This document shows positions 58,001 through 64,000 of a DNA stretch of 64,000 nucleotides, one piece after another. The notes beneath the pieces are model-generated. The model was not told the DNA's origin, ran no database searches, and worked only from the letters and a program-made list of their open reading frames with translations. The position numbers were made by a program, and so were the translations under genes. This stretch comes from TMP-86 sp044226865 (GTDB lineage: Bacteria; Pseudomonadota; Gammaproteobacteria; Steroidobacterales; Steroidobacteraceae): assembly GCA_044226865.1 (NCBI GenBank), contig JBGAGE010000003.1, positions 434,001 through 498,000 on the forward strand, in the 5' to 3' direction. How positions within the stretch are numbered: the stretch's first letter is position 1; each line of letters begins with the position of its first letter.

Positions 58001-58137
58001 ACAACGTCTCGGACAAGGAACCGCCCTATCCGGCCCTCGCCGGCATCGGCGGCAACTTCTCCAGCGCCACCTCCTTGTATTGGCAGGGCATCATCGGACG
58101 CACGTACCTGCTGTCCTTCGCCTACAAGGTTCGCTGA
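55075..58137 (+). CDS. TonB-dependent outer-membrane receptor
   Basis: The 1020-residue precursor has a signal peptide (to about AAAQ, residue 30), a TonB-box-like EVVVTGSRI segment, a plug domain (ADSIDQRGYTDIGQALSDMPAF, VNGRRFV, APIYGADAIAGTVNIILKK) and a long barrel ending in an aromatic-rich strand (TYLLSFAYKVR). Ribosome site AAGGGAG precedes the ATG. The substrate is unknown; large receptors of this kind import siderophores, peptides, glycans or cobalamin. It follows the cyanophycin genes by 253 bases and is probably a separate unit with its own terminator. Confidence 0.9.
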   Translation: MSAPCIATMMRQACYSLLACTALAATAAAQEKPRSNEPEEHLQEVVVTGSRIARPDLDRLQPTMVVSADSIDQRGYTDIGQALSDMPAFGVSSSSAVNQQGGFGIAQSFVDLFSLGSQRTLTLVNGRRFVSSSTASLFNGATSPGQQVDLNLIPTKLIQRVETISVGGAPIYGADAIAGTVNIILKKDYEGFDMDGQASVSGHSDAWNYRLRGLGGFNFADGRGNLTAVVEVNKSDGLIGTARKNVANDIQFLAPATPGKYRTVLTQNGSVPSVSTSGMPLLDDVFFAPAFGLDPSVFGVTNGSGQPLAWSPGSSALTPYNLGTATGNPIFWEGGDGIRLSQFSNLLSATKRANIDVLGNFKINDHLNVFAEGWFSEGHARSLIAQPAYNTNLFGAANTANGNFVVAANNPFLSATDQTLIQNALNAYGAAFPFGGPADPNWDGQHFYVSRANTDLQNGSAISDQVVGRGVVGIGGDFDVGSRNYTWELAVNYGYSRGTNRTPQYVFQNLQNALNATLDANGNIVCAGTPVNSPVLTGSSTCAPLNIFGLGSPSPEALAYITHNAIATSVNTQRDITGNISGDLFHLPAGEVKAAAGFEFRRETAKFTPDDFYTTNAGQGVASPVSGSYRTTEVYAETLVPIFEPHQDIPVLHQLELEGAVRRVKNTYAGTSTTWTGGLRWSPIEDIQFRGNKTRSIRAPAVTELFLASSTSFEFANDPCDVNFIGQGQAPATRAANCAAAGLPPNFLSNAVNASVQGLTSGNPNLVSETASSKTFGVVLRPRFIPRFNLAMDFIEINLKDAIQILNLTNILDACYDSPDYPNNPSCTLFTRNAQGQITSFTDGYRNAALLEFKGKTISADWTTSLPKDLGSLQLRASWLNTTKLRQQVGSESPHKIVGELGSSQAAPHDKGTIDVIYKKGPVLWDVQGTYIGPFNFNNDDGPTDKDILGVSHWWVVNTSINVDFSKEFSARLNINNVSDKEPPYPALAGIGGNFSSATSLYWQGIIGRTYLLSFAYKVR

Positions 58138-58144
58138 TCGGTTT

Positions 58145-58176
58145 GGCCGGCCCACCGCGCGGTGGGCCGGCCTTTT
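58145..58176 (+). terminator. Rho-independent terminator of the TonB receptor gene
   Basis: A perfect 28-base palindrome (58145-58172, arms GGCCGGCCCACCG) is followed by TTTT, 7 bases after the receptor stop. Confidence 0.9.
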
Positions 58177-58188
58177 CAGCTCAGCCTC

Positions 58189-58470
58189 TCATTTCAGTTC
58201 GACTTCGATGAACACGAACTCGAAGTCATTGGCGTTGATGACGTTGTGCGCAACGCCCGCCTTGCGCGTATAGGACACGCCGGCCTTCAACTGCGCATCG
58301 CGCGTGCCCTCGGGCTCCTCCAACCGCAGGATTCCCGTGGTGAGGGGCACCACCACGTAGTCGTGCCCATGCACGTGATGTCCCGTGTCCGCGCCGGGGG
58401 CGAAGCGATACTCGGTGACGATGACGCGCTCGTTGTCGATTTGAACGGTGGCGGTGGCTTTCGCGGGCAT
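58189..58470 (-). CDS. Small cupin-domain protein
   Basis: The 93-residue single-domain cupin has metal-binding histidines in GHHVHGHDYVVVP and the second cupin motif around GVAHNVINAND. Small cupins of this kind bind a metal and a small ligand, and some act in amino-acid or beta-alanine breakdown. There is no signal peptide. The partner and reaction are unknown. It lies convergent to the TonB receptor gene and shares its palindrome. Confidence 0.75.
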   Translation of the reverse strand: MPAKATATVQIDNERVIVTEYRFAPGADTGHHVHGHDYVVVPLTTGILRLEEPEGTRDAQLKAGVSYTRKAGVAHNVINANDFEFVFIEVELK

Positions 58471-58582
58471 TGGGCTTTCCTGGCAGGCTGGCAGCGGGTG
58501 ACCGCGCCACTATACCCGAGGGCGCCCGACCCTAAAGAAACACCCTGTCCTGACGATACCCATCGGGACAGGCGGGTGTTTC

Positions 58583-59413
58583 ATGAGCTTCAGCGCAGGC
58601 AGAATCGCAATCGTAATCGGGCTGCCGTTGCTGCTGGCAGCCTGCGGCGGCGGCGGTGCACCGGTGACCACCTCCTCGCCCCAATCCGTAACCCCGCCAC
58701 CGTCGGACGGCAGGCCGGTCACCCAGAGCGATGCCGACATCGCCTCCTTGCTCTACACGGACACCCAGCGCACCCCTGCCGGTTTCTATTCCGAAACACC
58801 GCCGACCTTCAACGGCTATGTCAGCACCGCGCACATCAAGGCGCCCGAGGTCGGCCTCGGCGCGAGGCCGTACGAAGTCTGCACCGACGACTGGAACCAG
58901 GCCCTGCAATGGTCGGACGCGGCCATCGCCAATGGCAGCTCGCAGGATGCGCTGACGGGCAATGGGGAAACCGCGCTGTACTTCGAGTTCGACCGGGTGC
59001 GCAATGGCAATCCGCAGGGCTACATCCGCCAGCGGGTGTTCAAGTGCGCCTATGTGAACCGCGACGACGTGGACCTGCGCGAGGACGCTGGCGCGGCCGG
59101 CCGGCTGCACGCCACGCCGCCTGCCGACGAACTGCGGCGCCTGAGCGAATACCTGTGGGGCTTCAGCACCTACAACAATACGGGGAACGTCGTGTTGCGC
59201 AGCGCGGGTTCCAGCGCCGCCGGCACGTTGACCCAGACCCTGTACATCGCCACCTTGAGTGTGGGCGCGAACGGCGCCTGCGATGACATCCAGGTGCTGG
59301 CATGGAAACATCAGCTCGACGCTGCTTCCGGACAGATCACGCGCTCGGTGCAGCCGCTGTGGAGCTTCACTGCGCGCGATCAATCCGGCAGCGTCTCACT
59401 CTGCGCCAGCTGA
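58583..59413 (+). CDS. Hypothetical lipoprotein
   Basis: The 276-residue precursor has a signal peptide with lipobox LAAC (residues 18-21), then a Gly/Ser/Pro linker and a globular part of about 220 residues with three visible Cys (VCTDDW, FKCAYV, GACDDI). It has no family match I can name. It is convergent with the giant OmpA-type gene and stands alone. Confidence 0.7.
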   Translation: MSFSAGRIAIVIGLPLLLAACGGGGAPVTTSSPQSVTPPPSDGRPVTQSDADIASLLYTDTQRTPAGFYSETPPTFNGYVSTAHIKAPEVGLGARPYEVCTDDWNQALQWSDAAIANGSSQDALTGNGETALYFEFDRVRNGNPQGYIRQRVFKCAYVNRDDVDLREDAGAAGRLHATPPADELRRLSEYLWGFSTYNNTGNVVLRSAGSSAAGTLTQTLYIATLSVGANGACDDIQVLAWKHQLDAASGQITRSVQPLWSFTARDQSGSVSLCAS

Positions 59414-59462
59414 GCTCTGCGTCGCCGCGCTAGCCCAGTGCCGCGCCGTCTGACCACGCCCG

Positions 59463-62400
59463 CTACCGGCCCTTGCCGCGCAGGCCCGCCAGGTTCAGAT
59501 CCTTGAAGGTATCCTGGTCGAACTTGACGCGGAACTTGATGTACGGCCCCTGCGCGAGATACCGCGCGTCATCGAAGTCATGGTCGGTGAAGCCCAGCAC
59601 GTTGTAGCCGACCGAGATCCACACGTTCTTCACCACGGTGATCCCCAGATCCGCACCAAGGGCCGACGTGCCCACGCCTGAATTGAAGGACTGCAGCGCC
59701 GTGCCATGCAGGCCCACATCTAAGCGTCGTGACAGGTCGCGGCGCAAGTCCAGGCCCAGCAGCGCGGACGCGCCACTGTAATGATCGCCATCGAACGAGC
59801 TCATCACGAAGCGGGCACCCAATTGCAAGCCGACCTGCGTGCGCGGGTCGAGCAGGACATTGAAGTGCGAGTTGTTGACGATGCGCGAGCCGCGCAGGAA
59901 ATAGCCTGACGTGACGCCGGGCCCCGCGGCCCCGCCCAGGCTCCCATCCTGTTGCTTCAGCTCGAGGCGATCGAGGATGATCCAACGGCTCTCCACCGGC
60001 CGGAAAGCCCAGGACAATTGCACGTTGGCCGCCTCGGTGCTGCCGGCGGCCGTGCCGCGGCTGTTCAGGTACTGCAGCACGAAGGCAAATGCATGGCCCT
60101 TGACGGCCTCACGATAGAAGCCGCTGGTCACCGACCAGCGGTCTTCCAAGTCGCCGTGCCGGTGCTCGATGCGATCGGTGATGTTCCACAAGTCCGTACG
60201 GTAAAGGCTGGCGGCCGATACGGCGAAGAAATCGCCCGCCTGCAGCTGCAAGGTGTTGCCGGTGGAGGAACTGATTACCGATGAACTGCCGGCCCCCACC
60301 GTACCGAATGCCGGAGCGGAACTGGCATTGAACACATTCGAATCGCCGCGCACCGTGCGGCTCTGGTCGAGGCCAAAGTCCAGCGCCAGCCGGTCGGTCA
60401 CCTGCCAACCCTGGGTGAGCCCGAAGTTGGTGAAGGTACGCGCGCCGTTTTCGGTGAATTGTTGGTTCAGGCTGCTGCTCACCTGCGCATGCGACCAGGG
60501 CGAGGCCTTCACACCGATACGGGTCATGTCGGAGCTGAACTTGCCACCCTGCGCTCGCTCGTGGTCGGCAAAGATCGAGAAGTCCGGCGTGAGCGCATAG
60601 TCCGCGCCGATCAAGCTCCGCGCCGGGAAATCGTTGATCCCGCTGGCGCCGCTCAAGGTCAGGTCCTGTTCGCCACGCAGCGTGAGCCGGCTGTCGAGGA
60701 GCTTGATGCTGCCGTTGACGAACCCCTGTTCAGATGTGGCGTGCCCCACATTGGCATCGTCCTGCGACACGTGGCGCAGGCCACCGCCCAAGTTGGTGAG
60801 CTGGGTCTCGCGGCGCACCTCGGCACTCGCCATGTCGCGCTTGGCATCGGTGGCATCCAATTCCTGGCGCAGCGCCTGCGCCAGCACGCTCCAGCGGTCG
60901 TTCAGGCGCACCCGTCCATCGAGCCCCGCCTTGCGCGTGCCGGTCTCGGTGAGCGATTGCTGGCCGAAGCCGAATCCATTCTCCTGCACGCGGTAATAGG
61001 CATTGAGGTCCACGCGCTTGCTGATGCGCTTCACTTCCGCGAAGTAGGCATTCGCCTGCGCGATGCGCGCCGGATTGTCCGATTCGGTGCGCGCCACTTC
61101 CAAGCGCCCTTCGGTGCCTTCGGCCAGGTGCACGCGCGCATCGAGGCCTTCCAGGCGCGTGTCGCCGGCCTGTGAGCCCTCGTTGATGAAGCTCGCGCCC
61201 ACTTCCGAGCGGCCGAGCTTGACGTAGCCGCGGCCGCCCGCGGTGAGCGCATCGCGCATGCTCGAATCCACTTCGTATTCCACCACGATGTACTGCGGGT
61301 TGAAACTCTCGTCGCGGCTCATCACCGGCTGCTTGAAAAACAGCGTGCCATTGAGGTAATCGATGTCGTAGTCGATGTAGCGCGTCAGCGTGGTGCTCTT
61401 GATGACGAGCTCGGAGCGGATGCGATCGCGCGATTCGATACGGAGCTGTTCGCTGTTGGCCACGATGTTGCGCTGGGACAGGCGGTACAGACCCGAGGTG
61501 CCATCGCCCTGGATCTGGTCCTGCACATAGCCCTGGTCGGTGTTGGCGCCGAAGGCGTTGTAGCCCACCCGGTCTCCCGCATACTCGGATTTCACGCCGG
61601 TGAGCGAACGGCTGTAGCGCGACAGCTCTGTCATGGTGATGCCGGTGTTGAAGTCGCCGAACATGGCCATGAACTGGCGGCGCTCCAGCTTCAGGTACAG
61701 CTTGTGCGTGGACGGCGCCTCGAAGCGCTGCTCGCTGCCATCGCCGTACAACGTGTAGTACTGGTGCGGGTCGATCACACCGAACAGGCGCTGCTTGGCC
61801 AGTTCCCTGTCGCGCGCGGAGTCATAGGCCATGGTCAGGAGGAAATCGCCCTTGATGCGGCCCTTGGCGAAATACGCCACCCGGCCGCTGTCCTCGAAGC
61901 CTTCCTTCAGGTCATCCGCCGCCGCGGCTTCCGCGTTCTGGCTGATGCTCTGATGGGCTGCCGTGCCTTCGGCCAGGCCCACCATCACCCAATCGCGCGC
62001 CTGCGGGGAGATCCACACGCGCAACTCCTGCGACTGGCGCTCGCTGAAGCGCAGGTGCACCACCACCATGCCGCTTTGCGTGGTGGGCTCGAGTTCCAGG
62101 CGAGCGACGCCGTCATCGTCCACCATGAACTGCGGCTGGTCGGAGCCCAGCTTCAACAGCTGCTGGTCCTTCAGGCGGTCCACTTCCCAGCGTGTGCGGT
62201 ACGGGGATTCCACGCTGAAGGTGCCCATGGTGCCGGGACGGGCCGCCTTGCCGGCGGAATCGAACAGGGTCACCGCGATCACCGGCGGCGTGCTGCCGTC
62301 CGCGCTCAAGGAGGACTTCTGTTTGTCGAGCTGCGCCCGCACCGCCCCACCCGCAAAGTGCAGCGTGCGGGAGATGCGCTTGACCTCGGTGCCGTGTGCA

Positions 62401-64000
62401 TCGCGCACAATGGCCACCAGCTGGTTGTCGCCATCGAGCACGTCCACGCCGCGCCACTTGCTCAAGGCCACACGTTTGTCGCTCTTCAAGCTGATCCCGT
62501 CGAAGTTCAGTGCGCTCACCGGCGCGCCGTTCAGCCGCAGCTCCACCTTCTGCTCGGGCTCGTGCTGCACGGCGATCTTGATGCTGGAGATGGCGGGCAG
62601 GTCGCCCTCAGCCGGCCGCAGCATGGCGATGCCGGGCTGCAAGGACTCCACGTCGATGTCCGCGAGCACGGGGCTCTTGTTCACATGGCGCGGCGGGAGC
62701 GGCTTGTCGGCCTGCAACAGGCCTTCGGTGGACACGGCAGGCGCGAGCGCATCGGCCTTCACCAGCGCAAGCTGGCCTTCCTTCTTCACGCGCAGGCCGT
62801 CGATGCTGATCTCCACGCGGCGGTTGCGGGCCAGGTCTTCGGGCGAATCACCGCTCGCCACAGGCTCATCTGGGCCCTTGCCGTCGACGCGCAATTGATC
62901 GTCATTCAGGTCCAGGCTCCGGCGCAGGAAATCCGCCACGGCCTGCGCACGGGCACGCGACAGCGCATAGTTGTCCGGATATTGAGCCAGAGAGCGAGAG
63001 CTGACGCGATTCTTGTCGGTATGGCCCACGATGCCGATGCGCAGGTTCTTCACCCCGCGCCATTGGTCGGCCAGCGCCGCCAGCTGCACCCGGTCGGACG
63101 CATCCAGCTCGGCGCCCATGACAGCGAAATGCGGCGAAAAGCGATACGCCGCGCTTTCATACTCCACCTCGCCGCGGGACAGCCGGTTGCTTACCACCGC
63201 GGTCTTGCGCTCGACCTGCGCCGGCGTGTCGAAGCTCGCGGACGCGGACAGCTCGTAACCGGGAGCATCGCCGACCACGAGCGTATCGAAGACGAGGTGC
63301 GCCTGGGCGCCGGCAGCGATGGGCCCGAGATCGAAGGTCAGGCGGGTGCCCATCTGCCCGGGATCCCGACGGCGCACGCCATCCAAGCGCACGCTGCCCG
63401 GCACATAGCGGATTTCCTCGGGCAGGTTCACGATGACCTGGACCTGCCGCGCCGCCACCACGGTGGGTTGCAGGGTCACGGTATGGCGCAGGCCGTCATC
63501 GCCCCTGATCTCGGTGCGCAAGCCCATCTCGACCGAGCCGCGCGGCGGCGAGCGGTGCTTGAGCGCGAAGTCCGCCCGCCACAACGCGCCGGCGCGCAGG
63601 TCCACGAACTGCGAGTACTCGCGGCCTGCCTGGCGCACGCGCGCATCGCAGCGCTGCGGTTCGAGCACGGCAGGCAGCGTGACCGTGTCCATCTGCACCA
63701 CGTGCGTGCCCGCGGGCACGCCTTCGAAGTGGTACTTGCCCTCCTCGTCCGTGACCGAGTAACGGCCGTCTTCGAGGAACACGCGCACGCCGGGAATGTC
63801 GCGGCTCTTGGTGAAGTCCGCGTCGCAATCACCTTCGACGATGCGGCCGACGATGAATCCCTGGTCGTTGAACAGATCATTGCGCAGGCGGATGGTGGCC
63901 TGGCCGGCGTTGGAGGCGGCGCCGAAGGCATTGAAGGCGCGTGCGCTGTTGGTGAGCGTCTGCTCGTGCGCGGCCACGGTGATCTCGGCGACGTAGGTGA
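59463..64000 (-). CDS. Giant SdrB/OmpA-domain outer-membrane protein, 5' end outside the window
   Basis: The frame is open to the right edge, so only the C-terminal part (over 1500 residues) is seen. Counting from GTG 63977: an SdrD-B/Cna-B-like beta domain (about 45-105), a DUF11-like region (about 150-245), and an OmpA-like peptidoglycan-binding domain (about 275-395, with VGHTDKN and RNRRVEISI). A long beta-rich middle follows, and then a C-terminal part with many alternating strands typical of a barrel. It probably links peptidoglycan to the outer surface; function unknown. The reading from GTG 63977 is not a true start. Confidence 0.8.
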   Translation of the reverse strand, partial: TYVAEITVAAHEQTLTNSARAFNAFGAASNAGQATIRLRNDLFNDQGFIVGRIVEGDCDADFTKSRDIPGVRVFLEDGRYSVTDEEGKYHFEGVPAGTHVVQMDTVTLPAVLEPQRCDARVRQAGREYSQFVDLRAGALWRADFALKHRSPPRGSVEMGLRTEIRGDDGLRHTVTLQPTVVAARQVQVIVNLPEEIRYVPGSVRLDGVRRRDPGQMGTRLTFDLGPIAAGAQAHLVFDTLVVGDAPGYELSASASFDTPAQVERKTAVVSNRLSRGEVEYESAAYRFSPHFAVMGAELDASDRVQLAALADQWRGVKNLRIGIVGHTDKNRVSSRSLAQYPDNYALSRARAQAVADFLRRSLDLNDDQLRVDGKGPDEPVASGDSPEDLARNRRVEISIDGLRVKKEGQLALVKADALAPAVSTEGLLQADKPLPPRHVNKSPVLADIDVESLQPGIAMLRPAEGDLPAISSIKIAVQHEPEQKVELRLNGAPVSALNFDGISLKSDKRVALSKWRGVDVLDGDNQLVAIVRDAHGTEVKRISRTLHFAGGAVRAQLDKQKSSLSADGSTPPVIAVTLFDSAGKAARPGTMGTFSVESPYRTRWEVDRLKDQQLLKLGSDQPQFMVDDDGVARLELEPTTQSGMVVVHLRFSERQSQELRVWISPQARDWVMVGLAEGTAAHQSISQNAEAAAADDLKEGFEDSGRVAYFAKGRIKGDFLLTMAYDSARDRELAKQRLFGVIDPHQYYTLYGDGSEQRFEAPSTHKLYLKLERRQFMAMFGDFNTGITMTELSRYSRSLTGVKSEYAGDRVGYNAFGANTDQGYVQDQIQGDGTSGLYRLSQRNIVANSEQLRIESRDRIRSELVIKSTTLTRYIDYDIDYLNGTLFFKQPVMSRDESFNPQYIVVEYEVDSSMRDALTAGGRGYVKLGRSEVGASFINEGSQAGDTRLEGLDARVHLAEGTEGRLEVARTESDNPARIAQANAYFAEVKRISKRVDLNAYYRVQENGFGFGQQSLTETGTRKAGLDGRVRLNDRWSVLAQALRQELDATDAKRDMASAEVRRETQLTNLGGGLRHVSQDDANVGHATSEQGFVNGSIKLLDSRLTLRGEQDLTLSGASGINDFPARSLIGADYALTPDFSIFADHERAQGGKFSSDMTRIGVKASPWSHAQVSSSLNQQFTENGARTFTNFGLTQGWQVTDRLALDFGLDQSRTVRGDSNVFNASSAPAFGTVGAGSSSVISSSTGNTLQLQAGDFFAVSAASLYRTDLWNITDRIEHRHGDLEDRWSVTSGFYREAVKGHAFAFVLQYLNSRGTAAGSTEAANVQLSWAFRPVESRWIILDRLELKQQDGSLGGAAGPGVTSGYFLRGSRIVNNSHFNVLLDPRTQVGLQLGARFVMSSFDGDHYSGASALLGLDLRRDLSRRLDVGLHGTALQSFNSGVGTSALGADLGITVVKNVWISVGYNVLGFTDHDFDDARYLAQGPYIKFRVKFDQDTFKDLNLAGLRGKGR

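Noticed and set aside
63977..64000. Apparent start codon of the giant OmpA-type gene at 63977
   Set aside because: The reading frame stays open to the window edge, so this GTG is an internal valine codon and the real start lies outside.

Overview
The window is high-GC DNA from a Gammaproteobacterium. Two conserved gammaproteobacterial gene blocks show this: mltD-gloB-yafS-rnhA-dnaQ (13.3-17.7 kb) and tig-clpP-clpX-lon-...-ppiD (20.4-30.3 kb). Genus and species cannot be fixed from the sequence alone. The large TonB receptor, the cyanophycin genes and the GC-rich coding style would suit an environmental lineage around Xanthomonadales/Nevskiales/Steroidobacteraceae, but that is inference. Genes are dense and mostly ordinary chromosomal ones. 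No insertion sequence, prophage, integron or CRISPR array was found.

Layout. (1) 1-13.2 kb, all on the minus strand: a surface-polysaccharide operon. It makes the precursors UDP-HexNAcA (tviB-type dehydrogenase), UDP-galacturonate (epimerase) and dTDP-rhamnose (rfbACDB), with pgi in the same run. It ends in export genes: a very large SLBB/Wza-like protein, a Wzz-like protein and an MsbA/PglK-like ABC transporter. No glycosyltransferase lies in the window. (2) 13.2-19.7 kb: dnaQ, rnhA and a YafS-like methyltransferase diverge from gloB, mltD and fabI. A 0.7 kb gap after fabI holds two long inverted repeats, one with perfect 51-bp arms; dps follows. (3) 19.8-30.4 kb, mostly minus strand: dedA, ppiD, tRNA-Asp, tRNA-Val, lon, clpX, clpP, tig and tRNA-Leu. 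Where hupB usually sits between lon and ppiD there is instead a small P-loop kinase gene with an AT-rich upstream region and a methyltransferase gene. (4) 30.4-34.7 kb: an orphan Xre/MbcA/ParS-like antitoxin gene, pyrF, a small hypothetical gene, ppa, a lipoprotein gene and creD.

(5) 34.8-47.1 kb: amine and gamma-glutamyl metabolism. An FAD amine oxidase-like gene diverges from genes for a fumarylacetoacetase-family enzyme and a gamma-glutamyltransferase. A MacA/LolCD-like ABC operon and a DksA-like gene follow. Next is a tryptophan-tryptophylquinone (TTQ) amine dehydrogenase cluster of the aralkylamine type (aauB-mauE-mauD-aauA) with three monoheme cytochrome c genes. (6) 47.1-54.8 kb: an unusual predicted metal-hydrolase/beta-barrel protein, then cyanophycinase, cyanophycin synthetase and a second Mur-ligase-type cyanophycin-synthetase-like protein without an ATP-grasp domain. 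(7) 55-64 kb: a TonB-dependent receptor with a perfect terminator, a cupin, a lipoprotein, and a very large SdrB/OmpA/beta-barrel protein that runs off the right edge.

Together, regions 5-6 look like a nitrogen module: periplasmic amine oxidation and gamma-glutamyl cleavage next to storage of nitrogen as cyanophycin. That link is inferred from gene neighbourhood only.
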